Assembly (NCBI GenBank): GCA_017620255.1
Contig: JAFZQU010000031.1
Location: 99,212-163,211, forward strand
From: Lachnospiraceae bacterium
Lineage (GTDB): Bacteria; Bacillota; Clostridia; Lachnospirales; Lachnospiraceae
DNA length: 64,000 nt
Direction of reading: 5' to 3'
Shown here: piece after piece, positions 25,984 through 34,896 of the stretch
Layout: each line of letters starts with the position of its first letter
Position numbering within the stretch: position 1 is the stretch's first letter
The notes under the pieces: generated by a model
Told to the model about the DNA's origin: nothing
Seen by the model: only the letters and a program-made list of their open reading frames with translations
Databases searched by the model: none
Translations under genes and position numbers: made by a program

Positions 25984-26309
25984 CCATCAAAGAACTGATC
26001 GACAAAAACATCTTTACACTGCTGAATGACGGAGAAAATCATGATGTTGCCCTGACCGGATGCTACTGCTGCGATCTGCTGAGCATCGCCATGGGACATG
26101 CTCCGGAAGGCTGCATCTGGATCACGGTCATGAACAATGTAAACACGCTTGCCGTCGCTTCCCTGGCGGAATGCGGCTGTGTTGTTCTTGCCTGTGATGT
26201 GGTTGCGGACGATGCTTTCCTTGCAAAAGCAAAAGAACAGGGCATTACCGTATTCCGGTCCGACCTTCCGGTATTCGATGCCGCACTGAAAGCTTATAAC
26301 TGCTTATGA
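25980..26309 (+). CDS. DRTGG-domain protein 2
   Basis: A 109-residue single-domain protein starting MTIKELIDKNIFTLLNDGE with a Cys-rich segment ALTGCYCCDLLSIAMG and an AECGCVVLAC stretch. Its layout resembles DRTGG protein 1 in the same operon, although the two are clearly diverged. It may bind a nucleotide-like ligand and cooperate with the neighbouring iron-sulfur protein (inference). It overlaps both neighbours by four bases, so translation is coupled. Confidence 0.75.
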   Translation: MTIKELIDKNIFTLLNDGENHDVALTGCYCCDLLSIAMGHAPEGCIWITVMNNVNTLAVASLAECGCVVLACDVVADDAFLAKAKEQGITVFRSDLPVFDAALKAYNCL

Positions 26310-27031
26310 TCCCGATCTCCTACGACATGCATCTGCATTCCTGTCTGTCTCCCTGCGGAGACGACGACATGACGCCCGGCAATATCATCGGTATGGCCTC
26401 TTTGCTGGGATTGAATGCCGTTGCCCTGACAGATCACAACACGTGCAAAAACTGTCCGGCTTTTTTGGAATTTGCCGACAGTTTCGGCATCATTGCGATC
26501 CCCGGCATGGAACTGACAACCGCAGAAGAAGTGCATGTCCTTTGTTATTTTAAAGATCTTACGGATGCGCTTGCTTTCGACCGTTATGTGGAGGATAAGA
26601 TCCTGCCCATTCCCAACAACCCGCAATTCTTCGGGAACCAGATCCTGACGGGAACAGACGACGAGCCTTGCGGAACCTTCGATACACTGCTGATCTCCGC
26701 AACTTCCATTTCGTTTGACCAGGTATACGATCTTGTAAAGGAATATCACGGTATCATGGTCCCGGCGCATTTAGACAAAAGCTCCACCAGTCTTCTGTCC
26801 AATCTCGGTATGATCCCGGATAACGCAAAATTCCGGATCGCCGAACTGCGTCACCCGGAGAATCTCGAAACACTTAAGGAGCAGCATCCGTATCTGAATA
26901 AATGCCATATCCTTACCAGTTCCGACGCACACCGGCTGGATGCGGTCAACGAACCGGTCCATTTTATCCACGCAGAAGAAAAAACGGCAGCGGGACTGTT
27001 TTCCGCCTTACAAAACTATGAACGAGAATGA
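26306..27031 (+). CDS. PHP-domain phosphoesterase
   Basis: A 241-residue protein with the four PHP metal-binding motifs: DMHLHS (7-12), TDHN, a central VPAHLD and the final SSDAHR. The ELTTAEEVHVLCYF segment adds another conserved metal site. Family members hydrolyse phosphoester bonds in nucleotides or nucleic acids. PHP genes of this kind lie next to hydrogenase genes in other clostridia, but the substrate is unknown. It overlaps the preceding DRTGG gene by four bases and the next gene by 14. Confidence 0.88.
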   Translation: MIPISYDMHLHSCLSPCGDDDMTPGNIIGMASLLGLNAVALTDHNTCKNCPAFLEFADSFGIIAIPGMELTTAEEVHVLCYFKDLTDALAFDRYVEDKILPIPNNPQFFGNQILTGTDDEPCGTFDTLLISATSISFDQVYDLVKEYHGIMVPAHLDKSSTSLLSNLGMIPDNAKFRIAELRHPENLETLKEQHPYLNKCHILTSSDAHRLDAVNEPVHFIHAEEKTAAGLFSALQNYERE

Positions 27032-27737
27032 TTTTCTGATCAAAGACAGTGACAATCAAAAAGCGTATTTCGGCGGTAACCAGGCCTGGTTTGCGCGCAA
27101 CACGCAGGCTCACAGCGGCTGCGGCCATATTGCTGCGCTCAATTCCTATCTGATGCTCACGCACCGTTTTCCCATTGATAAAAAAACCTATGTGGAATAC
27201 ATGAATGAAATGTACCGCAGCATGGGCGCCTTTGAGATCCCGATCCTAAGGCGTATTTACGATATGAACAAAAACATCCGGATCTGCCGGCTGATCCCCC
27301 CGAGTTTCGGCCAGAGCTCCTTAGGCTTCATTTTGGGCATGCTCCGGTTTGCCAGAAAGCACGGTTTATCCCTGCGTTCCCGTTTCCGTCTCACTTTTAT
27401 GTGTTCCTACAGGAGCGGTCTGAGATTCATAAAAAGAGGGCTGAAAGAAAACGGGGCCGTCACTTTATTGACGGCCCGCAATCATCATGCCCTTACATTA
27501 TATGCCGATTATACTTCCACTTCTTCCAAACCGCAGATGGCGGAAAAAGAAATGCATAACCACTTTGTCACGATCACGGGAATTGAGGAGAGCGGGGATA
27601 AAGTCCGCCTGATCATTTCCACCTGGGGACGGATCGCTACGATCGATTACGACGAACTGGTCCGGTCCTGGCATACGCTTGGTGCCCTGCAGTCCGCCAT
27701 GTATTATTTCAGTCCCAAATCCGTGATCCTGCGCTGA
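27018..27737 (+). CDS. uncharacterised protein with a possible papain/C39-like cysteine peptidase fold
   Basis: The 239-residue protein is not a family I can name. It contains TQAHSGCGHIAALNSYL near residues 29-45, where Cys35 in a GCG context resembles the nucleophile of C39-like peptidases, a C-terminal MHNHFVTITG that could supply the histidine, and STWGR after it. The ATG at 27018 was taken because it lies just before the PHP stop, and gives a 14-base overlap; no strong ribosome site is seen, so coupling is likely. It is last in the operon. Peptidase activity is inference. Confidence 0.55.
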   Translation: MNENDFLIKDSDNQKAYFGGNQAWFARNTQAHSGCGHIAALNSYLMLTHRFPIDKKTYVEYMNEMYRSMGAFEIPILRRIYDMNKNIRICRLIPPSFGQSSLGFILGMLRFARKHGLSLRSRFRLTFMCSYRSGLRFIKRGLKENGAVTLLTARNHHALTLYADYTSTSSKPQMAEKEMHNHFVTITGIEESGDKVRLIISTWGRIATIDYDELVRSWHTLGALQSAMYYFSPKSVILR

Positions 27738-27741
27738 TCTT

Positions 27742-29223
27742 TTATTTTTCCAGATCTTTCAGCTGATCGGCTGCCCGGATCATATTCTCAACAACACCCT
27801 GTACTTCTTCTACCGTACGCTGGTTCGTTTCCGTTGCAGCACATGTGGTTGTGGAATGTGCGGAAACCTCTTCCGTGATCGCGGAAATTGTCTGAATGCT
27901 TTCCACGATCTCTCCGTTTGCCGCTGCCAGTCTTGCAACGACTTCCGACAGTTCTTCGGAACTGCTTCTGATCTTTCTTGTATTCTCAACGATCTTATCA
28001 AAACTGGAAGATGTAACATTGGCGGATTCATTCTGGATCCGGTTGCTTTCCACAAGAGAATTGATCGCTGTAACGACTTCCCCGATCTCTTTGGAGATCC
28101 CGGCAATCAGTTCGTTGATATTGCCTGTTGCGTTCTGTGTCTGTCCGGCCAGATTGGAGATCTCTGTTGCCACAACCGCAAAACCTCTTCCCGCTTCGCC
28201 GGCTCTCGCTGCTTCGATACTCGCATTCAGGGCGAGCAAACTGGTCTGCGATGCAACGCTCTGGATCAGGGATACGATCGTCTCCATCTGTTCCGTGGAC
28301 GACTTCAGGCCTTCCACCTCCCGGATCACACCGTTTCCGGCTTCTTCCGAGATCTTTGCCTGTTCGATCAGGCGTTTGATATTGTCGCGGCCTTCCCGGA
28401 TCGCTTCCACTGCATCATTTGTGTTGCTGCCGATATCTTCGGACGCTTTGGTCACCTTTTCAACCTGTACCTGTATCTCTTCTGTTTTGATCAGCTGGTT
28501 CTGGACGGAATCCGCGGAATCCGTCGTGCCGGACTGTACTTCCTGCATCGCGGAAAGAGTCTCTTCGCTGGACGCCGAAAGCGTTGTCATCATATCGGAA
28601 ACCTTGTGTACATCTTCGATCAGGCTTCCTGAGATATCCACGATCGCATTCAGCATGTTTTCATTCTTTTCACCGGTCTCATGAATGATCCGCATCTGCG
28701 CTGCGTTCATATTTGTGATCACACGGTTTACCACGATCGAGAATACGGAAACCAGGATCATGATCAAAACTTCGATCTCCAGATCCGCCGTCGCCCCATC
28801 CTGCCAGTCTTTCAAAGACGCAAACCGTATGGCATGAGCCGTTGCGATCACGGAAACGCCGATGCCCACCGCAAGAGAGAGACGCATGTCATTGTACATG
28901 GCCGTTACAAGAACCATGGGGATCGCATATACAAATACCAGAATGGTATTTGTCGTAACAAAGCAGACGATCGCATAAAAGAGTCCGTATCCGACAGCGA
29001 TCACATGCTTGATCATATTTGTTTCAGGATTTGTCTTATAAAGGATCCAGCCAAGGATCATCGGTCCGAGATCAAAGATCTCAACAGACAGAAATTTTGT
29101 CAGGTCTGCCTCTCCCTTGGCAAGCTGAATGATGTAGGCGACGCTGATGATCGACGTCAGGACCGTAAACAGGACCATTGCGGTCTTATTGACGTAAGCT
29201 TCATTGGATCTCTCCTTGTTCAT
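27742..29223 (-). CDS. methyl-accepting chemotaxis protein with a multi-pass membrane region
   Basis: The 493-residue receptor has about six N-terminal membrane segments (residues 12-175) with no large extracellular domain, then a long helical signalling domain with the hairpin tip [27 protein letters not shown]. No HAMP was recognised. It should signal to CheA/CheW, none of which are in the window. The ATG at 29221-29223 was preferred to one seven codons earlier because AAGGGAGA precedes it. A consensus promoter with an overlapping palindrome lies upstream. It ends 4 bases from the convergent peptidase-like gene with no terminator. Confidence 0.92.
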   Translation of the reverse strand: MNKERSNEAYVNKTAMVLFTVLTSIISVAYIIQLAKGEADLTKFLSVEIFDLGPMILGWILYKTNPETNMIKHVIAVGYGLFYAIVCFVTTNTILVFVYAIPMVLVTAMYNDMRLSLAVGIGVSVIATAHAIRFASLKDWQDGATADLEIEVLIMILVSVFSIVVNRVITNMNAAQMRIIHETGEKNENMLNAIVDISGSLIEDVHKVSDMMTTLSASSEETLSAMQEVQSGTTDSADSVQNQLIKTEEIQVQVEKVTKASEDIGSNTNDAVEAIREGRDNIKRLIEQAKISEEAGNGVIREVEGLKSSTEQMETIVSLIQSVASQTSLLALNASIEAARAGEAGRGFAVVATEISNLAGQTQNATGNINELIAGISKEIGEVVTAINSLVESNRIQNESANVTSSSFDKIVENTRKIRSSSEELSEVVARLAAANGEIVESIQTISAITEEVSAHSTTTCAATETNQRTVEEVQGVVENMIRAADQLKDLEK

Positions 29224-29273
29224 AGAAAAAATCTCCCTTCTCATGTGGATTCCGTTTGTAAACGGATATTAAA

Positions 29274-29302
29274 ATTATAAATCATAACCTGTATACAGGC
29301 AA
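29274..29302 (-). promoter_or_regulatory. sigma-A promoter for the chemoreceptor gene with an overlapping 12-bp palindrome
   Basis: On the minus strand TTGCCT (29297-29302) and TATAAT (29274-29279) are 17 bases apart. The perfect palindrome CCTGTATACAGG (29288-29299) covers part of the -35 and the spacer, a typical place for a repressor. A second palindrome, TCCGTTTGTAAACGGA (29251-29266), lies in the leader. Confidence 0.65.
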
Positions 29303-29809
29303 TTATATTCTGTCTTTTTCCTGTTTTTGTTCCAATTGTTTCCTGCGTTTTCTCTCTTCGGCACGGTCGATCAGCTCCCTGGATTCCGCAAACGCCTCCG
29401 GCAGTTTTGCATCCATCCATTCTTTCCCTCGCTTTTCCTGCCGCTTGATCTGCTCCCAGTTTACAAGCACTTCCGCAGAATTCTCCACCTGTACTTCCCC
29501 GAACACATGCGGATGTCTGCGTACCATCTTATCCGCGATCCCTGCGCAGACATCTTCCATGGTAAACAGACCTTCCTCTTCCGCGATCTGCGCATGCATC
29601 AAAACCTGCAAAAGCAGGTCGCCCAGCTCTTCTTTCAGGTTGTCCGGATTGCCCGTTTCTTCCAAAATGTTGATCCCGCAGATCACTTCCGCTGCTTCTT
29701 CTATGCAGGCCGGTTTCAGACTCATATGTGTCTGCTCGCGGTCCCACGGACAACCGCCTTCTGCGCGCAGGGCCCTGACAATATCCCTGATCCGTTCATA
29801 TTCTGTCAT
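29303..29809 (-). CDS. mazG: MazG nucleotide pyrophosphohydrolase
   Basis: The 168-residue protein is a single MazG domain: GGCPWDREQTHMSL (18-31), the EEAAEV and EELGD acidic metal-binding helices, and DKMVRRHPHVFG. It converts nucleoside triphosphates to monophosphates and pyrophosphate, cleaning non-canonical nucleotides or modulating stress nucleotides. Its length is that of the single-domain form rather than the 260-residue two-domain E. coli protein. It lies between the chemoreceptor and a phosphoribosyltransferase gene on the same strand. Confidence 0.93.
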   Translation of the reverse strand: MTEYERIRDIVRALRAEGGCPWDREQTHMSLKPACIEEAAEVICGINILEETGNPDNLKEELGDLLLQVLMHAQIAEEEGLFTMEDVCAGIADKMVRRHPHVFGEVQVENSAEVLVNWEQIKRQEKRGKEWMDAKLPEAFAESRELIDRAEERKRRKQLEQKQEKDRI

Positions 29810-29852
29810 ATCTTAAATCCCTTTCTTTTTCCGGATCTCTCATCAACGGTAT

Positions 29853-29887
29853 CCGAAAAAAAGACGGCGATAAACGCCGTCTTTTGG
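29853..29887 (-). terminator. Rho-independent terminator after the phosphoribosyltransferase gene
   Basis: On the minus strand AAGACGGCG and CGCCGTCTT form a 9-bp perfect stem with a 5-base loop followed by T's. It lies 12 bases after the stop at 29898 and upstream of mazG. Confidence 0.88.
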
Positions 29888-29897
29888 TTTGTCTTCT

Positions 29898-30536
29898 TTA
29901 TAAGAGAGAATAGCCGAAACCGTTACAGATCGCATCGATCGGCACATTTGCCTTACACAGAGGACAATTGTCAAAACTGTAGCCTGCATAATCCGGCAGA
30001 TCTCTGGTCGAGTAGAGCGAACGGATCGGAATGTTGTTGACCACGGTCGCTACGGAGAAGATCGCGGAAATACCCACAATGGTTCCGTTATAGAAGCCAA
30101 CCGAGCGGATCGCGCTCTGCAGGGTCGCACCGGTCGTTGCCGTGTCGATCAGGATCAGAACACGTTTGCCGCGGATCATGTGCTGGTTGTTGTCGCGGAA
30201 CATCATCTGTCCGCTGACATTGTATTCCGGACTGGTCACATACATGGTCTTATGGGAATTCGCGGAAATGATCCCGGCTTTGGTCAGCTTGTTGGCAAGA
30301 TAAGCACCAACGACTTCCATGCTGTTTAAGCAGAGAATGGTGTCGATGACATCCGAGCTTAAATACATTTCGGCCAGTTCTTCACCTGTCGCTCTCGCCT
30401 CTCTCTGTCTGGATTTCATATCCGTCAGATCCATGTAGTAGTTGACATGTGAATTAGGTGTTACGAAATGTCCCGGAATGTAACGGAGTACAACATCCTT
30501 ATTCTTTGAGTAATCGATTTTTTTGTAATCCTGCAT
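29898..30536 (-). CDS. orotate-phosphoribosyltransferase-like protein
   Basis: A 212-residue protein with the PRPP-binding loop RVLILIDTATTGATLQSAI and an upstream flexible loop region. Near the C-terminus is a Cys motif, CPLCK. It resembles the orotate branch of the type I phosphoribosyltransferases, but no pyr gene is next to it, so true PyrE activity is uncertain; regulatory roles are known for relatives. It stands alone with its own promoter and terminator. Confidence 0.7.
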   Translation of the reverse strand: MQDYKKIDYSKNKDVVLRYIPGHFVTPNSHVNYYMDLTDMKSRQREARATGEELAEMYLSSDVIDTILCLNSMEVVGAYLANKLTKAGIISANSHKTMYVTSPEYNVSGQMMFRDNNQHMIRGKRVLILIDTATTGATLQSAIRSVGFYNGTIVGISAIFSVATVVNNIPIRSLYSTRDLPDYAGYSFDNCPLCKANVPIDAICNGFGYSLL

Positions 30537-30573
30537 GTTTTTCCCCCTGATTGATGATTTATACTGCAGTTTT

Positions 30574-30602
30574 ATTTTACACGTTTTACATCAAACTGAC
30601 AA
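30574..30602 (-). promoter_or_regulatory. sigma-A promoter for the phosphoribosyltransferase gene
   Basis: On the minus strand TTGTCA (30597-30602) and TAAAAT (30574-30579) have a 17-base spacer. Confidence 0.6.
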
Positions 30603-30672
30603 CCCGAAGGGAGAGCCCTGCATCTTTTTTCTGACAATTCTTTCAAGGTGGCGCAAAAATCATGAATTTTGC

Positions 30673-30701
30673 TTGCGTCCGATGCTTAATCATGATAAAA
30701 T
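30673..30701 (+). promoter_or_regulatory. sigma-A-like promoter for the second chemoreceptor gene
   Basis: TTGCGT (30673-30678) and TAAAAT (30696-30701) have a 17-base spacer. The ATG at 30762 is about 54 bases after the predicted start. Confidence 0.45.
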
Positions 30702-30761
30702 TACCGTAATTTCCACATTTTTTAGAAAATACACCCTTTACCAAGAAAGGAAAAAAACCAT

Positions 30762-32519
30762 ATGGCAAAAAAAGGATCCAAATTCAGTATCGTTGCTGCT
30801 CTGATGTGCATCGGGCTTGTTTTTGCCGCTTTGCTTGCAGCATGCCTGATCTATTTCAGCACAAAGATGCAGTCTGTATCCAACGAGGCCGAAGAACTCT
30901 ATTTTGAACATCTCTATACGATCAGCGCAGACCTGATCAATGCAGACAGGGACTTTTACCAGTCCATGCTCGGCGCTCTGCAGTATCATGATGTTACGGC
31001 AGCTCCATCCGATATCCCGCCGGAGATGATGGCAGAGCTTACCGAACAGTATCTGGATGATTATGAATCCAACAAGCAACAGGTTCTGGACCGTGTGACC
31101 GAAGCACATAACATAGCGAGCAATGAGCCGGGTCTTTACACGGGAACCGTTCTGAACACCGACAATTTTGACAAGCTGTACAACACCTTTATGGAAGGTT
31201 TCCAGGAATGGGAAAACACCTACGATGTGAAAAACGGCACCGGTGATTATACTCTGTTTATTCAGAACTTTGAGTCCACCAGGGATTCCATTTCCGAAAT
31301 GACGGATATTACGGAAGAATGGGCGATTGCCGAGAAAGCCGTTCATGAGGCTGAGATCAGGCGCAGTATCATTTCCAGCGCAGTTCTTTTTGCGGTCATC
31401 ATCCTTCTGGTACTTGCCGGTTCCGTCCTGATCCTGCATAAGATGCGGACAAGTGTCGGCTATATGGTAAAAGCAGTGAACAACATGGCAACAGGCGATT
31501 TTGTCACGGATGTGAAGACGGAAAGCATGTTCAGGGAATTCTTTACCGTGGAATCTTCCATGGAAGACATGCGGCTCCGTCTGAAAAATTCCCTGCTGGA
31601 TGTTGTATCCTGCGCAGATTCCGTAAACGACAAGGCCGGCAACGCGAAAGACAGCATTGCCAATTCCGAAGAAAACACCTCCAATATCTCTGTTGCAGTC
31701 GGGGAACTTGCACAGGGTGCGATGTCCATGGCTGAAGACGTTCAGGTTACGGCCGGGATCACGGGAGAGATCGGGGACAGTATCGATAAGGTACACGCCG
31801 TTGCGGATAGTAATCTGGAAAAAGTCAATGCACTGTATGAAGATTCCATCGCGCTGCAGAAACAGCTCAAAGATATCCGTAAGGCAGACGAGGACACCAA
31901 TGTCAAAGCCGGACAGGTTGCGGATTCCGTCAGCAAGACCGCTGAAGTTGTTGAAGAGATCAGCAAGGCGGCCGAAGGTATCATTTCCATTGCCAGCCAG
32001 ACAAACCTGCTTGCACTGAATGCTTCCATCGAAGCGGCAAGAGCCGGGGAAGCAGGAAAAGGCTTTGCGGTTGTAGCGGATAACATCAAAGGACTTGCGG
32101 AAGAATCCAATCAGATGGCCGGCGAGATCACACAGATGCTCAGCACGATCACGCAGTACTCCAACGAAAACCGCGCACTTACCGGCAGCATCAAGGAAGC
32201 AACCACAAGCGAAGTTTCCGCTCTTGAGAGCATGAGCGTTTCGTTTGACAACATGCTGCAGCTTCTCAATGAGACCGAAAACGGTAATAAAGAGATCGCT
32301 TCCCTTGTCGAGAGCATGACAGAAGGCAAAGAACGGATCATGGCCTCCGTTGAATCCCTCTCGAGCATTTCGGAAGAATACGCCGCTTCCACGCAGGAAA
32401 CAAGCGCATCCATCACGCAGCTGACTTCCAATATGTCGGAAGTCGTATCAGAGGCGGACGAACTCAGCGACATTTCCTCACAGTTGAAAGAAAATGTAAG
32501 TTTCTTCAAGGTCGACTGA
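30762..32519 (+). CDS. methyl-accepting chemotaxis protein with an extracellular helical-bundle domain
   Basis: The 585-residue receptor has an N-terminal membrane segment (about 8-31), an extracytoplasmic mainly helical domain (about 32-203), a second membrane segment (about 204-226), a HAMP-like linker, and a signalling domain with tip [27 protein letters not shown]. The ligand is not known. AAGAAAGG precedes the ATG. A bidirectional terminator follows. Confidence 0.93.
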   Translation: MAKKGSKFSIVAALMCIGLVFAALLAACLIYFSTKMQSVSNEAEELYFEHLYTISADLINADRDFYQSMLGALQYHDVTAAPSDIPPEMMAELTEQYLDDYESNKQQVLDRVTEAHNIASNEPGLYTGTVLNTDNFDKLYNTFMEGFQEWENTYDVKNGTGDYTLFIQNFESTRDSISEMTDITEEWAIAEKAVHEAEIRRSIISSAVLFAVIILLVLAGSVLILHKMRTSVGYMVKAVNNMATGDFVTDVKTESMFREFFTVESSMEDMRLRLKNSLLDVVSCADSVNDKAGNAKDSIANSEENTSNISVAVGELAQGAMSMAEDVQVTAGITGEIGDSIDKVHAVADSNLEKVNALYEDSIALQKQLKDIRKADEDTNVKAGQVADSVSKTAEVVEEISKAAEGIISIASQTNLLALNASIEAARAGEAGKGFAVVADNIKGLAEESNQMAGEITQMLSTITQYSNENRALTGSIKEATTSEVSALESMSVSFDNMLQLLNETENGNKEIASLVESMTEGKERIMASVESLSSISEEYAASTQETSASITQLTSNMSEVVSEADELSDISSQLKENVSFFKVD

Positions 32520-32535
32520 CCCTTTCGAAGATCTG

Positions 32536-32573
32536 TAAAAAAAGAACTGCTGCAATCGCGGCAGTTCTTTTTT
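32536..32573. terminator. bidirectional terminator between chemoreceptor and MocR-like gene
   Basis: AGAACTGC and GCAGTTCT form the core stem, closed further by GC/GC above a one-base bulge on each side, with A's before and T's after, so it can end transcription from both directions. Confidence 0.88.
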
Positions 32574-32583
32574 GATGCTTGGA

Positions 32584-33669
32584 TCAGAGTCTTTCTTCCC
32601 TGCGTTTTTTTCTGCGCATCCGGTTAATGTGTCTTTCAAAATCACCGCTGTGCAGCAGTTCTGCCAGAACATACTGTTCAAAGAGCGGTACCGTACAGGA
32701 ATAGAACCCCAGCCGGCTGTTGAACAGTTCCGTCATGTCTTTTGGCAGAAGCAGGTAGCCGATCCGCATGGACGGGGCAATCGTCTTGGAAAACGTGTTC
32801 ACATAGAGCACGCGAACGCCTGCTGCCATGGAAAAAAGCGTATCTTCCGCCTTTCTTAACACAGTCAGTTCTGAATCATAGTTATCCTCGATCAGAATGG
32901 CATCCCGGTCCTTCGCCCACTTTAAATACTCTTTTTTCTTGGATATGCTCACGGAGATCCCGCTCGGGAAACTGTTAAACGGCGTAACATGCAATACCGT
33001 TGCGTTTGTCTGATCCAACGCCTCCGAAGAGATCCCGTCCCTCGTTAAGGTAAGCGGATCGCAGGGGATGCCCATCGCCTCATATACTCTGGGGATCTTA
33101 TCATAACAAGGATCCTCGATCGCAAAAACACGTTCCATACCGATCAGCTGCGCGATCAGGCCGTACAGATACTCGGCACCGGATCCGATGATCACCTGCG
33201 AAGGTTCCACATGAATGCCTCTGCTCCTGGCAAGATAGGTACAGATCTCGTTTCTCAGTTCCGGACAACCATGGTTCGGGGATTTGACAAGGATCCGGTC
33301 CCCGTAGTCCATCAGAACGCGCCGGATCGTTTTGGCCAGGACCGTGTAGGGAAACTCACTCTGCCCGTGTGCGTTCCCGGACAGGATGGGAACAGGCTCC
33401 GTTTGACTGCGTTCCGTGAAAAAATCTTTTTCCCGGTAGATCACGAAATACCCGCTCCGCTCTCTGGCCTCTACATAACCCTCGTCGCACAGCAGGGAAA
33501 GAGCATGTTCCGCCGTGATCACACTGACGCCGACTTCTGCCGCAATGGTCCGTTTGGACGGCAGTCTGGTATCCGTCGGATAGATCCCCGCGGCAATATC
33601 CCGTACAAACAGTCGGTAAAGCTGAATATAGGCAGGTTCCTGTGAAGTTGTTTCAATGGAATAATTCAT
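32584..33669 (-). CDS. MocR/GntR-type PLP-binding regulator, shortened at the C-terminus
   Basis: The 361-residue protein has a GntR winged helix (about 1-75, with RLPSKRTIAAEVGVS) followed by an aminotransferase-like domain. The PLP lysine region is YVNTFSKTIAPSMRIGYLL. Typical members have about 450-480 residues; this one stops after HINRMRRKKRREERL, where the family normally continues for about 90-100 residues into the small C-terminal domain. So it is either a truncated or a reduced regulator. It is divergent from an ECF transporter gene, which suggests control of vitamin or pyridoxine uptake as for PdxR (inference). Confidence 0.82.
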   Translation of the reverse strand: MNYSIETTSQEPAYIQLYRLFVRDIAAGIYPTDTRLPSKRTIAAEVGVSVITAEHALSLLCDEGYVEARERSGYFVIYREKDFFTERSQTEPVPILSGNAHGQSEFPYTVLAKTIRRVLMDYGDRILVKSPNHGCPELRNEICTYLARSRGIHVEPSQVIIGSGAEYLYGLIAQLIGMERVFAIEDPCYDKIPRVYEAMGIPCDPLTLTRDGISSEALDQTNATVLHVTPFNSFPSGISVSISKKKEYLKWAKDRDAILIEDNYDSELTVLRKAEDTLFSMAAGVRVLYVNTFSKTIAPSMRIGYLLLPKDMTELFNSRLGFYSCTVPLFEQYVLAELLHSGDFERHINRMRRKKRREERL

Positions 33670-33670
33670 C

Positions 33671-33714
33671 TGGTCTTATAAAAAACTTTCATTCTGATCA
33701 TTTTTATATATCCA
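33671..33714. promoter_or_regulatory. imperfect inverted repeat between the MocR-like and ECF genes
   Basis: TGGTCTTATAAAAA (33671-33684) and TTTTTATATATCCA (33701-33714) are inverted copies with 11 of 14 matches. A short perfect repeat, ATGAG/CTCAT, follows at 33717-33732. This is the expected place for the MocR-like operator. The match to a known site was not tested. Confidence 0.35.
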
Positions 33715-33762
33715 AAATGAGTATATTCTCATACAAAGAAAAAGTAAAGGAGTTTGATCCCC

Positions 33763-34347
33763 ATGAAAAGAGAAGATGCAAAGATCACAACCATCCGTCT
33801 GACAACCGCAGCCGTACTGATGGCCATGAATATCGCCTTCAGTTCCTTCGGCATTCCCGTTCCCGGCGGCCATTTATACCTCTGTGACATGGTCATCTGT
33901 CTCGCCGCGATCCTGCTGAATCCTTTCGAAGCGTTTATCGTCGGCGGCATCGGCTCCTTTCTCGGAGATCTGTTCTTCTATCCCCTGCCGATGTTCGTAT
34001 CGCTGGTAACGCATGGTCTGCAGGCTGTCGTGATCTCGCTGATCTCGCATAAAACATTCCGTTCACACCCGAAGCTTGCATCGGGGATCGGCGTTTCCGT
34101 CGGTGCCGTGATCATGGTCGTCGGATATACACTCGGAAAAACGTTTGTTTACAGCACCTGGGAAACCGCTGTCATGAAGCTTCCGTATGAGATCGCACAG
34201 GGTGTGGTCGGTGCCGTCTTCGGAATGATCTTATGCTGGAACTGCGGTATCCATAGGATCTTCCGTTCCATGACCGATGAGAGGACAGATAACGTATTAC
34301 CGGAGAAAAAATCAAACAGGCAGAGTCTGTATAAAGGAAAGGCGTAG
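33763..34347 (+). CDS. ECF transporter substrate-binding (S) component
   Basis: A 194-residue membrane protein with about six hydrophobic helices, starting at ATG 33763; an in-frame TTG nine bases earlier is less likely, and AAAGGAG precedes. The start TTIRLTTAAVLMAMNIAFSSFG and the later VGGIGSFLGDL segment resemble the HmpT/PdxU branch. It would need the shared EcfA/T energising module, not encoded here. The substrate could be pyridoxine or hydroxymethylpyrimidine; the divergent MocR-type gene favours pyridoxine (inference). Confidence 0.75.
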   Translation: MKREDAKITTIRLTTAAVLMAMNIAFSSFGIPVPGGHLYLCDMVICLAAILLNPFEAFIVGGIGSFLGDLFFYPLPMFVSLVTHGLQAVVISLISHKTFRSHPKLASGIGVSVGAVIMVVGYTLGKTFVYSTWETAVMKLPYEIAQGVVGAVFGMILCWNCGIHRIFRSMTDERTDNVLPEKKSNRQSLYKGKA

Positions 34348-34350
34348 ATC

Positions 34351-34896
34351 ATGTACGATGAACTCAGACAGCAGGCACTGGAAGTTACCGGTGAACTGTG
34401 TGAAAAAGCCGGCCTGAAGAAGGGGCAGATCCTGGTGGTCGGCTGTTCTTCTTCGGAAGTCTGCGGCGATAAGATCGGCAGTAATTCCAATCTGGAAGTT
34501 GCACAGGCCGTATTTGCAGGTATCTATGAAGAAGTAACAAAACGCGGCCTCTATCTGGCCGCACAATGTTGCGAACATTTGAACCGCGCGATCATCATCG
34601 AGCGGGAAGCCGTTCCCGGAAAAGAGATCGTCAATGTCGTCCCGCAGCCTAAAGCGGGCGGAAGCTTTGCGACAACCGCCTACGGAACATTTAAGGATCC
34701 CGTTGCCGTGGAAGAGATCCGTGCCGATGCGGGGATCGATATCGGGGATACACTGATCGGCATGCATTTAAAGAGAGTCGCCGTGCCGGTCAGGCTCGAA
34801 CATCATGCCATCGGAGAGGCGCATATCACAGCCGCCAGAGTCCGCCCGAAATTCATCGGGGGAGAGCGGGCGCACTATGATGAGGATCTAAAATAA
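34351..34896 (+). CDS. TIGR01440/UPF0340 family protein (YwlG-like)
   Basis: A 181-residue cytosolic protein matching UPF0340 across its length: GQILVVGCSSSEVCGDKIGSNSN-like region (about 25-47), QCCEHLNRA and the VGMHLKRV-equivalent near the end (IGMHLKRVAVPVR). Function is not established. It lies 3 bases after the ECF gene, which suggests co-transcription. Its last 44 bases overlap the convergent ABC-F gene. Confidence 0.88.
   Translation: MYDELRQQALEVTGELCEKAGLKKGQILVVGCSSSEVCGDKIGSNSNLEVAQAVFAGIYEEVTKRGLYLAAQCCEHLNRAIIIEREAVPGKEIVNVVPQPKAGGSFATTAYGTFKDPVAVEEIRADAGIDIGDTLIGMHLKRVAVPVRLEHHAIGEAHITAARVRPKFIGGERAHYDEDLK

Noticed and set aside
27454..27477. Perfect 9-bp hairpin GGGCCGTCA/TGACGGCCC
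   Set aside because: It lies inside the peptidase-like gene and has no T-run; likely a chance feature of coding sequence.
30738..31796. Minus-strand frame of 352 codons
   Set aside because: Antisense to the second chemoreceptor; no domain recognisable.
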